Below are positions 11,388-23,966 of a DNA stretch of 64,000 nucleotides, piece after piece. Under the pieces are notes generated by a model. It had not been told where the DNA came from, searched no databases, and saw only the letters and a program-made list of their open reading frames with translations. The translations under genes were made by a program, and so were the position numbers. Numbering within the stretch: position 1 is the first letter of the stretch; the number at the start of each line of letters is the position of its first letter. Location: the NCBI RefSeq assembly GCF_030272615.1, contig NC_081415.1, positions 193,424,695 to 193,488,694 of the forward strand, in the 5' to 3' direction. This DNA is from Cryptomeria japonica (Eukaryota > Streptophyta > Pinopsida > Cupressales > Cupressaceae).

Positions 11388-11828
11388 AAACTTACTGTGT
11401 AATTTTAAACACAGTAAGTTTATAATACCTAAAACTTGCAAGAAGACCATGAGAGAAGCACATCAGAAAGAGAAGAGGATATCGTAGGCTATAAAATTAT
11501 AAACTTACTTATGCTAGCAAATGAACAATATGAGTGATAGTGAGGATGTGTTTCTTTGTATGATGGATAAAGCTTGCAGGTAAGTTACACCCCAGAAGAT
11601 CTTGGATAATAACTTAAACCAGATTAACGTTTTTATTGTCTCACTTCCATTTTAATTGTTTACAAAAACAATCCAGGCCCGTCACAAAATATATATTTAA
11701 GATACATATCATATATATTTAAATTTTATAGCCTATAGCCTACAATATCCTATTCTCTTTCTGATGTGCTTCTCTCAAAGTCTTCTTGCAAGTTTTAGGT
11801 ATCATAAACTTACTGTGTTTAAAATTAC
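11388..11828. repeat. Imperfect ~95-bp inverted repeat (foldback or MITE-like)
   Basis: The left arm (about 11409-11500) and right arm (about 11725-11820) are reverse complements with few mismatches; both contain the word ACCTAAAACTTGCAAGAAGA, on opposite strands. The spacer is about 225 bases. The left arm is capped by its own hairpin, AAACTTACTGTGT (11388-11400) against ACACAGTAAGTTT (11409-11421). The word AAACTTACTGTGT recurs near 11807 and 11887. No coding sequence lies inside, and no target duplication was identified. Confidence 0.65.
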
Positions 11829-12119
11829 TGCGTTTTTGGTTTTCATGTAATATTACGGTCGCCATGCTATATACATTTCCCTCATACAAACTTACTGTGT
11901 AATTTTTAAAGCCTGATAGATATGCCATCCCTTGTTGTCCTTGTCCGTAAAAATGTTGTAGAAGATCAATGGAAACCCCCTATCATATTTCTTATTGATC
12001 AGACAGTTCTCCATTTTCTTTGAGCATTCTACTCTTGTTTTCTCCTATTCTCGAGCTCTCCCTCCATCTTTTCAATCCAGAGATGTGGCATTGTCTTGAA
12101 AAATAGTTCAACGTCATGA

Positions 12120-13270
12120 CATGGCCATTTACTCATTCCTATGAATCACAATAATTTACCAGTGATATTCACAATTCTTTTAGTAACAATCTAATGAAGA
12201 TGAAAGTTATGGCCATATACTCATTCCTATGAAAGTTCTCACATCAATTCGATATAATATAGATAGAGATAGTCTGATGGTAATCCACTTTTTTCGGCCT
12301 AGAGAGCACCACATTTTCTATTCAATAACCCCAACCACTTTCATAACATGGATTTGAATAGAATGGAAAGCGTTGAATTCTTTCTGTTTAATGCTATCAA
12401 TCACTTCATTTTTTCCATTAGTGCATTCAAAGTAATAACCCAACGAAATGTGGTCTCATGCAAATGTGAAGTTGGGATTTATTGACAAGGGCCACAAACT
12501 GTTTGATAAAAGGCATGAAAGAGATGGGATCTTACAGACTGCACCTATTTCAGGATATGCATAAAATAAATTTGTTGAAAAGGCTTCAGAAATATTCAAG
12601 CAAACACGATTAGCAGGTATAGGGAATTTTGGAAGATTCATCAAAGCATACAGGATGAGGAATTTTGTCAATTTTGCAGTTGCAATAATCCTGCTAGACA
12701 TGCATACAAAAATATGGAATCTAGACCAGTCACACCAAGTGTTTGACAGAAGGAGGATTTCAATGATTTGTATATGAGGTACGCTAAAAAAAAATATTTA
12801 TTTTACTGAAAAGAATCGAAAGTTTAATCCAGCATCTTGAAATTTAACTCTTTACCAAAAAAAAATTAACTATTAACAAAATGTTTCATAAGATAAATCA
12901 TCGTAAACGACTTGTATGTTAATTTATTTATTTATTTTACAAAAAAGAATCGAGAGTTTAATCTAACATCCTGAAAGTTAACTCTTTACAAGAATGTTTC
13001 ATAAGATAAGTCACCGATGTCATTCATAGTAAACTTCCTAGATTAATTCCATTCATTTAAAATAATTCATTACACCACTGATTGCGTAACACTTGTATTA
13101 TAATGATACTATGCATGGAACCACTAACTTATATTGAAACTCACATTTGAACAATCCTATTGAAATGATAAATAAAATGAATTGCTAGAAACTATACTAA
13201 AAGCCCTCAAATATATTTGAGGATTAATTCACAAGAAAACAAAACTAATTGAACCCATGGGAAAAAATTT
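12120..13270 (+). repeat. Diverged segmental duplication, copy A
   Basis: Blocks here match 19508-20840 in the same order and orientation, for example TTTACCAGTGATAT (about 12158 and 19547), CACATTTTCTATT (about 12309 and 20108) and the block around ACTCACATTTGAA (about 13140 and 20645). Between the blocks the copies differ by insertions: copy A holds a PPR relic, and copy A' has about 370 unmatched bases. Confidence 0.55.
12440..12770 (+). pseudogene. PPR gene relic
   Basis: Translated on the plus strand with frame changes, this reads like PPR motifs: QRNVVSC, GHKLFDKRHERDGI, ISGYA followed by a stop, FVEKASEIFKQTRLAGI, then IILLDMHTKIWNLDQSHQVFDRR. These correspond to the repeats seen intact in the PPR-DYW gene at 50610-53054 (for example FVEKALETFKQMQLTG and LVDMYSKCGSIQKARELFDKM). 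There is no start codon and stops are frequent. It is a decayed piece of about two to three motifs. Confidence 0.6.
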
Positions 13271-13399
13271 ATCTCAAGATTTTACAAGATATGTGTGTGA
13301 TGGATTTGTGTCTAGTTTTGAATGATATTGATGAGAGATTGCAAGATATGTGTATCATGGATTAGTATATTTAAGCCGAGAGGCTTCCTACGCTTGTCT

Positions 13400-15387
13400 C
13401 AAGAGCTGAGTTGTCAACAATAACTCCTGCTACATGAAAATGAATGTTCTATGCTGTGAATTACTGGCATTTGAAATATTAAGCATCCAAAAATTGCATG
13501 CGAAGAGGCTCTTTAATTATTTAAATGCAAAGGATTGGCTATATAAAAAGACACACAGACTTCTCACAGATGTTCTTTAATTATTTAAATTCTACTCTAT
13601 GTTGATATTGAGAAGATGATTCTGCTCACAGATGTAGTTTTGAAATATTGCTTCCAAATCTATTTATTATACATCACCTTCCCCATCACCTGATCCAAAC
13701 ACCTTACCCATCACCTGATCCAAACACCTTCCCCAAATGAGATGATTTTGCATACAATTTTTAAATGAGATATATGAAAAAAAGTTTCTTTGGCAACTCT
13801 CTCTCTAACGAAAAAATCCCAAAGAGTTTCTGACTACAAAACACTGTAACATGGGCAGCCATTTCCCTTCTCAATTTGAAGGCCATTTCTAGGGCTTTTA
13901 TTCATCAGGTGGCCATTTTTTCAAACAAGTACGCTGTTTCCCTCGACATAGTTTGTCATAATTTTCATCTCCAAGCGAGTTTCTTTACATTTCATTGATT
14001 TTATGTATATTTTGAGTGGTAATTAAATTTACATATTGTTCAGTAAAAAAACATGCTAGTGGGGTAGATGACAGATTATTGTTCATTAAATTTACATATT
14101 GTTCATTAAATTCGCATGGTGGGGTGGATGACAGATTATTTAAATAGCCACAACCTTGTTTGTAGAGTTTCTCAAGAACAATAATCTACAAGGTGTAGTA
14201 CCCTTCCAAGCTTATAGTTCTCTCCTCTCTTTTTGTGTGTTTATTATGGCACAATATGATTTGTAAGACAACGTTAGAATTCTAGAGCGATTTCAACTCA
14301 ATTTGTTCTGTTAAAATTTGGGCTTTGCTTTGCATGATCTTAAAGTTAATGTTTCTCCTATCTTCTTAGCACAATGGAACAAAACATATGCATAGAGATC
14401 TTATGCTGACATGTATTTACTTACATGGTATATACTCAAATTTATATTTTATGGATCTTACTCATATTTTGATCTAATACTAGTATATACCATAAGTAAA
14501 TACATGTGAGTATAAGATCTTTGTGCATATATTTTGTTCCATGGTGCTAAGAAGACAAGGGAAACATTAAAATTTAAGATAATGTAAAGCAAAGCCTAGA
14601 TTTGAACATAGCAAATTGATTTGAAATCCCTTTAGAATTTCAACATTGTCCTGCAAACCATATTACGTCATAATAAAAAAACACAAAAGAGAGAGGAGAT
14701 AACTATAAGTTTGGAAGGCCACTACACCTAGTAGATTATTGTTCTTGAGATACCTTATAAAAAAGGTTGAGAAGTTTAAATAATCTATCATCTACCCCAT
14801 TATGGGAGATAAACTAACATGTTTATTTACTAAATAAGATGTTAATTGAATTGCCACTCAAAATATTCACAAAATCAATGAAATATAAAGAAACTTAGTT
14901 GGAGAAAAATACAACAAATTGTGTACTTGTTTGAAAAAAGGTCACATGAATGAAATCCCTAGTAATAGCTTATGAATTGAGAAGGAAAATGGCTACTGGT
15001 CTTGCAATATTTTGTAGGTAGAGGCCCTTTGGGATTTTCTTTTTGTTAGAGAGTTTTCGAAGAAGATGGTGCCATGGCTTCTATTCATCTAAATATTTTT
15101 TCAAAAAGTATGTAAAATCATCTCATTTGGGGAAGGCATTTGGAGTAGGCGATGTTTAAAAGATGGATTTGGAAGCAATATTTTATGAGAAGAATCATCT
15201 GCTCAATTCCAACCCAGAGCATAATTTGAAATAGGAAGCAGATGCCCTGGAAGGAGTGTGTATCTTTTTATATAGTCAATTCATTGCATCTAAAGAATTA
15301 AATAAATTGTTTGCATGCAAGTAACTCACATCATAGACCATTCAATTCTATGCATGCAAGAGTTATTGTTGACAACTCAGCTCTTGA
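13400..15387. repeat. ~2-kb foldback: ~1-kb inverted arms around a 45-base loop
   Basis: The left arm (13400-14436) and right arm (14482-15387) are reverse complements end to end. Outer ends both read CAAGAGCTGAGTTGTCAAC and inner ends both read GTATATACT, on opposite strands. Arm divergence is moderate. The left arm is longer partly because of two local duplications (about 13684-13735 and 14022-14140). Each arm holds a TATATAAAA box pointing inward (about 13541 plus; about 15275 minus). No long open frame exists in either arm. A transcript across it would fold into a very long hairpin. Confidence 0.85.
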
Positions 15388-15499
15388 AAAAGGCAGATCA
15401 AAATTTTGCAAGATTCAAATATTTATCAATAGTTTTGTTGCCATTGTAGGAAGCCATATATGGATGTCCCTACCCTATTCTATTTGGCATAGGTCAGGA

Positions 15500-16383
15500 G
15501 CATGTTAATGAAGGTTGTTGATTCTATCTTTATACCTACCAATTACAATTGCTTAAAAGTTTGCAAAGCCTTTCCAACAAACCCAATTTCTGGGGTATTT
15601 TTTCAAAAATATTACGTGCCTTTTGTATGCTCCCACATTTAGCATACATATGTACCAAGACACTTGTAGTTACAACATTTGAAGAAAATCTTTTTTCGAT
15701 TATAGTTTGATGAATATTCTTACCCTATTCCAAATCTCCCATTTTGGTGCAACTTAAAACATGGTGGTGTTCTACCTTGAACCTGCCATTTGCATTTGCT
15801 TAAATGCCTCCATGGCTTTTACAAAAACCCTCTATGCATAACCTGCAATATAGAATTCCATGTGAATACATCCTTTTGAGGCATTTCTTTGAAAATCCTT
15901 GAAGCCCAATCCACTTTCAGTTATACTTTAATGAAAGTCGACACCCTGTTCTAAAACTCCCACTTTAGCACAAGCTAGGAGGATGGTAACAAAGGTTGTG
16001 GAATTGCGTTTGCACCTACCAACTGCATTTGCTTAAAAGTTTGCAATGCCTTTCCAACAAACCCATTTTGTTCATATTTTTCAATCAATAAAATCCATGA
16101 GGCGTTTCTAGCAAAATCATTAAAGTCTCATCAATGACACCAATATATGCATATCCTGTAGCCATTGCATTGCATGAAACTACATTTCTTTGAGGAATTT
16201 TTTCAAATGATTTGCATACCTTGTGCATGCTTCCACATTGTGCATACATGTCTATCAACCCATTAAAAACTACAACATTTAACATAAATCTACTTTAAGT
16301 TATGATTTGATGAATGACCATACCCTGTTTAAGAGCTCCCATTTTAGTACAGGCTAGAAGGATGTTGGCAAAGTTAATCTAAT
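15500..16383 (-). pseudogene. PPR gene relic (several repeats)
   Basis: Read on the minus strand with frameshifts and stops, this is a string of PPR repeats: ILLACTKMGALKQGMVIH, VVFNGLIDMYAQCGSMHK, SFEKIPQRNVVSCNAMATG, QNGFVGKALQTFKQMQLVG and more towards 15540. The order matches the repeat array of the intact PPR-DYW gene in this window. No DYW domain is visible before the foldback element ends at 15387. It is a dead, 5'-derived copy. Confidence 0.75.
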
Positions 16384-16399
16384 TTGTTGCATTTGGTTA

Positions 16400-18174
16400 T
16401 ACATTTGTCTATATGCTATGATAATGGAACATACCTCATGGATGGTCATTTGAGTACCATCTGTTATATTCTTTCTTGCATCTTGATCTCTAATCTGGCT
16501 TTCTTTTTTTCTTCCAAGAGGAGAGGGGTTAAAACCTGTACCAGCTTTAGTTTGGTTTCTTATCTTGACTGGAGTAGCCTAAGGGGTAGATTTCGGCCCC
16601 TTTTTTCCCACTTTCTTTCGTTCCGCTACTTCATTTATCTGAAAATCTTCCTCTTGGATGTTTTGGGTGTTTGTCTTCTACTCAACATCATCAACCTCGG
16701 CCCACTTAGCACTTATATTAAGTAGCGAGGTCGTTGAGGACTGTTGGAAGGTAGATTTTACCATATCCACCGATTGTTGTGATTCTGACAATGAGATTCC
16801 TCCAAGGATCAAACACTTTTGGGCTTCCTCATAGTCGGGTCTAGGGCCATCTTTGATAGTGTTTTCCATACTTTAATTCAAATTTGCTTCCTCCTTGGTC
16901 TATAACACCACTTGTATTTCTCCATCTTCCAGGTTATCACTTTGTTGTTCGTCCTGATTGGTGTCTTGTCTTTCTCTCTCGTCTTTGCCTATTTGATCCT
17001 CTTTCCCTTCTTTAAGCAAAAGATTTTTTGGGTTTTCCACATTAATGTTCCCTTGTTTCTCGAAGGTTTTAGGGATGATGACACTTTGGGATTCTTCTAC
17101 CGTTTTCTCCTTTTTAGCAATCTCAAGTTGCTTAACAGGTTTTTATGCTTTCCATTGCATTGTCTTGTCTTTCTTCTCTTTCTCTTTGACAGCCTGAAGA
17201 GGTCATTTTCTAGCCATATGCCCCTTTTTTTACAATGAAAACAAGCAAAAGGGACACTTCCATATTCCATAGGTTGGTTCCATTTCCCCAGTCTAGAGTT
17301 AATCTCTATGGATAAGGGCATATCCATGCCTTGCATAACTCCCACACAAATCCTAGCAAAGGTAAGTCTTCTTCTAGCTATTGTGATAGGATCCATAGAT
17401 AAGAGTTCCCCAAAGAAGCTAGCAATTCCTTTAAAGACATCTTCAACCCAGAACTCCAGGGGAAGGCCCGGCAATCTGACCCAAACAAGAGCTTGTACAA
17501 AAAAGGATTCATTTAGGTTCATCTTAGGTGACCATTTTTGCAAAGCAAGCATTGATTTTCCAATCAACCAAGGGCCATCACAAAGCACCCTCAACATGTC
17601 TTCCTTACATGAAAAGGCCATCGACAGCACACCTTTGGACATAGCAGTGATCTCCACTTGACCTTTAAGCACCCATTTTTTGTTTTGCAAATGCCCTGAC
17701 AACATCAATATTCAGCCTTGGGCCCATAAAATTTCCAACCAGAGTCATTTCCATTAGGTTAATATTATGCTCAATCACTAGGTCTAGAACTTCAATAGAA
17801 AATTGACCCTTTTCTGGTTTTGAGATATTACGAACTGGAGGGAGCGAGGACTTTCCACTTGGTTTAACACTGAATAGGGAAGTCCATGACCGACCATTGT
17901 CCCTTCGAACAGGTCCCTACCTTGGGTTGTCTCCAACATGTGATTCACCCTTCCTCCCATCAGGATCAAGAGGCTTGTCGCCAGCTTGTGGCTCCCCATC
18001 TGCCGGGTCCTTTCCATTCGGCTCAGAGGAATCAGGGGAATCTTGGGATTCATCCTTTCCGCTCTCCCCCTGGTTCACCTGTCCATTATAGGGTTTCCCA
18101 CCCTATCCAAGGTTCAAATTCAAATTTGCTCCCTTCTCCCTCTCTCGCATCTCTTCGCTCCCTTGTGAACTCAT
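16400..18174 (-). pseudogene. LINE ORF1 relic with DUF4283 domain
   Basis: The first ATG is at 18172-18174 (MSSQGSEE). A polar, Pro/Asp-rich N-terminal part follows, with a stop near 17920, then a frameshift near 17680. The DUF4283 domain is clear: WVLKGQVEITAMSKGVLSM, LCDGPWLIGKSMLALQKW, then VQALVWVRLPGLPLEFW. A degenerate zinc knuckle (CFHCKKRG, later His and Cys lost) lies near 17235. A C-terminal piece reads on to about 16680 (DYEEAQKCLILGGISLSES). DUF4283 plus knuckle is the usual ORF1 of plant L1 LINEs. No endonuclease or RT follows, so only ORF1 survives, sitting between two PPR relics. Confidence 0.7.
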
Positions 18175-18239
18175 CCAAGAATGCTTGTTGCGATCATGTA
18201 ATCAAAGACATTGATTTTCAATTAATCTAGCACTTACCA

Positions 18240-19000
18240 TTATTGAAAGCAATCTTGTGTTGTGCAATTTTGTACAATTTTACTAACTTCATCCATGTTA
18301 CTCTTTAGTCTATCAAATTATTTTATATTGAATATCCAAAAAGTGTGTATATAGTTGTATACTATTGTTTTCTCTGACTTCTCTAATATTGACCAAGATT
18401 TGAAATACTCTTTGTTTCTTGAAATATTCTCATTGTCAAATTTGAAGACATGCTGGCCAAATTGGCTGCCAAATATTAGAGCCTTGAAATACCAACAAAT
18501 GAAGCAGAATAACCATAGTAGAGTCACTACTAAAATCAAAACAAGTAAAGGAAGGAGTGGTGCAAGGAAGAAAAAGGAAATTAAAAAACTCATCAATATA
18601 AAATCCCAATTTCTGACAGAGGATGTCAGCCTAACTACTAGCCTAGGGCATAACACATGTCCTACAATGATAACTGACAATGCAAAGAAAACTAGTATGT
18701 CGTAAGCAAAAAAATTCAAGTGGATTTCTACAATAAAGAACCACCTTAAACAATCTCCCAAGCATGAGTATCCATCCTAGTAAAATGAATATGCACTGAA
18801 AAATAAAATGACAAATAACCTCCTCCATTATTGTGATGAAAAAGAGATGAATGATATGAGCATTTAAAACAAGATTGTCCACATTCTTCCAATACTCTTC
18901 ATCCCCAACATCTGTTATTATTTAGCCTGTGGAGGAAAAAGAAACATCTTAGCAAAAATAGACTTAATGGTTTTCCTTCTTTAAGAATGATTTCTCACAA
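18240..19000. other. Intergenic DNA, no gene recognised
   Basis: Two overlapping opposite frames of 116-147 codons (18318-18761) lack recognisable domains and have no promoter or homologous copy here, so I do not call them. The sequence may be the left-over 5' leader of the neighbouring LINE relic or host spacer. Confidence 0.35.
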
Positions 19001-19004
19001 CAAC

Positions 19005-19200
19005 AAAACTACCTTAAGTTATGATTTGATGGATGTCCATGCCCTATTTAAAAGATCCCATTTTGGTACAAGCTAGAAGGATTTTGGCGAAGGTGAACTG
19101 ATTCGTTGCATTTGGTGAAATATTTGTCAAATGCTTCAAGAGGAAACCCATGTCTTCTATAAGCTACAATAATAGCATATCATGAGAATCAATCTCATTC
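19005..19200 (-). pseudogene. Short PPR gene relic
   Basis: On the minus strand this reads as one and a half PPR motifs with stops and frameshifts: AYRRHGFPLEAF, then NQFTFAKILLACTKMGS and GMDIHQIIT. The counterpart in the intact PPR gene is AAYRKHGYPRETL to QFTFASILPVCAK. The DNA also matches 16291-16380, so the two relics derive from the same part of a PPR gene. Confidence 0.65.
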
Positions 19201-19507
19201 TTTCATGTCATCAAAGACTTTATGAGCACCTGCTAAACTTGAACACTTAAATACAAATTCTAATTTCATATGGGTAATGAAAGAATGGATTTCTTTGCCT
19301 TGTGAAAACCCATTCTTGTTAGGTCTCCAACAGTTGAAGCTATAAAGAAGTGTCTCCTGGAGGGTTGTGAATCGTAAGCAAAAAATATAGTGCCTCCTTC
19401 AACTGACTCTCTCAACATCATTCCATCATATTGAGAGTGGCAATTGATCGTATGGATATTGTATGATTATAATTAAAGAGGGGGAAACCATCAATCTACT
19501 CATTTCA

Positions 19508-20840
19508 ATATGGCCATCTACTCATTTTTGTGAATGACAATAGTTTACCAGTGATATCCAAAATTCTTTTACTAACAACTTAATGAAGATGATAACTATG
19601 AAAGTTCTCACATCAATTCAAATAATAAATGGATATAGTACCTTTCTCTAATGATAATACACCTTTGTGTGATAGAGTTTTAATGTACTTCACATATGAT
19701 CCTTGTTTGATTCTACACCCTTGTAGATATATAAGGATCAAGACTAGTTCATAGAAAAGATGTTTGAATTGCTTGATTTTCCTAAAACATAAGCTCTCAA
19801 GATAGGCAAGAGGTCTATTTGCAAACATCTCCTTCATTATTAATCAAGCATTCTACATGCTATGCTTGACAAAGACTAGACTCGATGAGCATCAAAATGG
19901 TTCTCTTACATGGCAACAGGAACTGGCATGTAAGTATTTCTATATTCCAGTGTTGTTCTTGCAGACTTGATAAAAGATACATTAAACAAAACAAGGCAAC
20001 AAGAACTAGCATTTTAACATGAAAGATCAACAATGCACTTGCTTCAACCTCTGTCATTATGGCATTTCCCAACTAATATGACTCAAGGGTATCTAGCCTA
20101 AAGGTTACACATTTTCTATTGAATAAACCCAACCACTTTCTCAATTGATGCTCTTGCATTGCCAACCAACATACCCTCAATAACTGGATGATGCGCAACC
20201 AGAGAATAAAACCCAATTCCTTCACAATCTAAAAGGCAAATTTATATATAGAAATGAGAAAAAAAAAGCAAAAAGAAAGCTATTATTGTTGAGATTTGAA
20301 AAGATGATCTATGAAATTTTTATGTCTATGAATAACAATTGTATTAAACAATCAATTATATTGAGTTTAAAGTACAAAAATGGGAACCTATATTCACAAT
20401 GGTTTTCTTCCTTCCTAGCCCTAAACCAAAATAAGCAATAAATTTAATTTGTGATTTCCAAACAAATGGAAATTCTATAGCAAGGAAACTTGTTGACACA
20501 CTTTCTCTTACATAATGTATATATACTATTCAATGTTCATCTGTGTAACAAAGTATCATGATATAGAACCTCTAATTCCATTCGAATAAACTAAAGAATC
20601 ATTATAATGATTGAATGCATGAAAGCACTAAATTTATATTCAAACTCACATTTGAAAAATCGTATTGGAATGACCCAAAAAAAAATGAAATGCTAGCAAC
20701 TACACTCTATAGCACAACAAATGCATGAAACTTAATTCTATGTTAAATACATGAGAAAAAAAATATAGCATATGCAGACTTACAGATTTCCAAGAAAACA
20801 AAACTCGTTGAAACTATGGAAAAAGACTTACAGATAATGG
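19508..20840 (+). repeat. Diverged segmental duplication, copy A'
   Basis: Counterpart of 12120-13270, with about 370 extra bases (roughly 19690-20090) and a different middle part. It lies next to a PPR relic, as does copy A. There is no coding content I would call. Confidence 0.5.
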
Positions 20841-20849
20841 GTAGAGCAA

Positions 20850-23063
20850 GATATTCCCACTCGCATGCCAGTCTTTGTGAGCATTTGAAACAAGATTGTC
20901 CATGGAATAGACTTGATTTACCTTCTTTAATGATGATTTCTGACAACCAATAAATTATGTCAAGAATAGCATATTCTAAAATCTCAATGTAACTCAGATT
21001 ATTCTCATATTCCTTCCCATGAAATATAATAATAATTTTTTTCATAGAGACATTGATTACTTTAATCTTTCCATAAACTAAATTAATTAATCATAAAATC
21101 TATTTTTATGATTCTAAATATTATGTCAATTGTAAATGCAGAGAATAAATCTTTAATAATTCATTATTTCATAATCATATTTAAACAATACCTACATGTT
21201 CTTGTGTGTCCATTACACAAATTTAAAATAATATGAGATGTATCAAGATCTTGTAGGAAACTATTATAAATTTCTAATTGAGTTATAATTTATATTCAAT
21301 TTAAAGAATAAATTAGTAAACTATTTAAGAAGGAAAATTAGGATTGCACTAATTACATTTCTTGATTAAAGAAAAAACTTTAGTAAATCTTATTGGATAG
21401 ATTTTGGAAAATATTTTTAGATACTTCAAGATAAAAAATACTTGGACTATTGTTGTTTATTTTATATATTAAAAAGTGTCACAATTGAAAGAGGAAAAAT
21501 AAACAATCTATCTTAACATAGATTAAATTACATACATTACAATGTGTATTAATAAGACTAACAAAATGTGTCAAGTTCAATTAAAAAAATACATAATAAA
21601 CCACGGAATATATACATAAAAAAATGTTAAAAGAGAAAATTGTATAGAGAAATAGCTATAGAAACTAGTGTAAAAGTTGGAAAATAAATGTTTGGTTAAG
21701 ACAAATATTTTAGAATAAGATATAGAAGTAGATGACAATACACTTCCTAGATAACATCACAAGTAGTGCTTCAAGGTGCGCACACATTTATTGTGTACAA
21801 AAAGCTTGTGAGCTATACTATAGAGTTTGTGAATCTACAAATAACTAAAAATATATAAAATACTTGACTTCAAGAAACAAATTATAAATAGATGGTTTAT
21901 GATGCAATTTGAATAATGTAGAAGAATTGGAATCCCATTTAAGTAGATTTAAATAAATAAAATGCAAGAGAGGATAAGAGTATCCAAATCATAAGTCTTG
22001 AACCCAAAGAAGGAATTCTCGAGAATACCTTGTAGATGAGATAAAAGGAAAGAATGTAATTTCTTGGGATCTTACCAATATGGTAAATTCTTAAATTTGG
22101 TATTTTAGCCTCAAGAAAGAAATCAAATAGAAAAATGTATTGAATTCATGAATTTTTTTAATCTTATGTGGATCTATAATTAAGGAAAATAATTAGTAGT
22201 AAAAAGAATATTAATAATGTTTGTAAGAACCTTCTTAATATTAAAAAAATAAAATAACCCATTATAAACATAAATTGAACCAACTTGCTCAAAATATAAA
22301 TTAGAGACAAAATATTGGAATTCGACAACCAAAAGGTCGAGTACATCAAGTACTAAAAATGCATAAATGAAACAATCCAAACAAGTAATGCTGACATGTG
22401 ACCTCCATGTGAGAACACCTTAAGCAAGAACATCATCAAAGTTTTTTACCACCCAACCATGAAGCATATGCTTCCTTAAAATACTTTGAATCAAGAATAC
22501 ATGGTCCACTACACGAGAATCCCTAGCAATCTATAATTGGCAAGAGTGATGGAATCTAGTACAATGTGATATCTAACATTTTACATGCATAATGATACAC
22601 TTTAATGTATTGATATCATCGTATGACAAAGAAAAAATAGCAATAAAATGGTAAATATTTACAAGTGCTTAGCAATCTTTGACCAAAGCACATTTTAAGT
22701 TGACTATCAATTGGTAGGTTAGAAGTAGAAACTTACCCTTCATTGTTGCTCCATATTTGTCACCCATCCACAGTTTTGATTAGAAATAATTCAAATTTAC
22801 AAATGCAAGGCATAATTTATCATTTATTAATGAAATATAGTTTAGACAATACAAATCAAACATTTAGATCAAGACGCGTTATTTTGGATAAATCAAGGAT
22901 ATAATATAGAACTAGGTAAGCATTTATACTATCTAGAGCCAAGCAAAGATCTATATCATTTCCCAACTTTGCAGATTGGATAAAGAAATGCAAGCATCTC
23001 CTTCACATTTTAAGAAAATTTACCCTATTTTTTCTTGAAAATGAATATAGACCCATAATGTTT
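20850..23063. other. AT-rich intergenic DNA
   Basis: No gene or clear repeat recognised. Frames are short and lack motifs. Confidence 0.4.
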
Positions 23064-23966
23064 CATTTACTCTAGATTAAACAGGACAATTATAATACCC
23101 AAATCTATTAGAATCTCTAAGTCAATATACTTTGACTTTCTAGAATTCCCTCATCTATTGACATGCATGGAAATAATTAAACACCTAGGAATTACATAAT
23201 TTATACAAGAAAGTATGCTACTATGAAGAGATATACCTTAATTGATTAGATCACAAGAGATATTTAAGATCAAGATACAATCCTTCATTTGATTTTAAAA
23301 TAAATATGTCTAATAGCATATAGCTTGCTATACGAGTGTGGCATTAATATGATTTTATTTATATATGTAAAGTCTAATAGTAATTATAGCTAAACATAAG
23401 AATTTATACTTTGAACTATCTTATGGTATAAAATTTGTATATTAAAAACTGAGTAGTAAAATGAAATGAGTATTTAACTTGATAAATTGATAAATTGAAA
23501 AGTAAAAGATTCCACTAAATATATTTCTATCTAAATAATATCTTGAGTTCATGCAATTACTTTGTAATACATTTTAAAGGAATTACACTCTTAAACATTA
23601 TTGAGATAAGTTTACAAATAACCTTTTAAATTAAAATAAAATAACAATATAGCCTATATCCTAGACATCAACCTGATTGAGCTCTTCATGACTCATTACT
23701 TCGTATTAGAACCCGTAGACATTGAGATTTCAATATAAAAGAGGATATGTTATTTGTCCTAACATGATATACCTAAAGTGTGAAAAAGAACATTGAAACA
23801 ATATTAGCAATCTCTTTCAAGAAATAAGAAGCTTCGATTAACATAAAATTAATAATAAAATACTTGACTAAATAACTTGGTGATTAAAATAAATTCATGA
23901 TCATATCAATAAAAAATTAAAAATGGAGAGAAAAAAGGCAGATAACTGAGCAAATTCGCATAGAAG

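Noticed and set aside
18318-18882. Overlapping frames of 79-147 codons
   Set aside because: Hydrophobic, Phe/Leu-rich translations without motifs, on both strands at once; likely chance.
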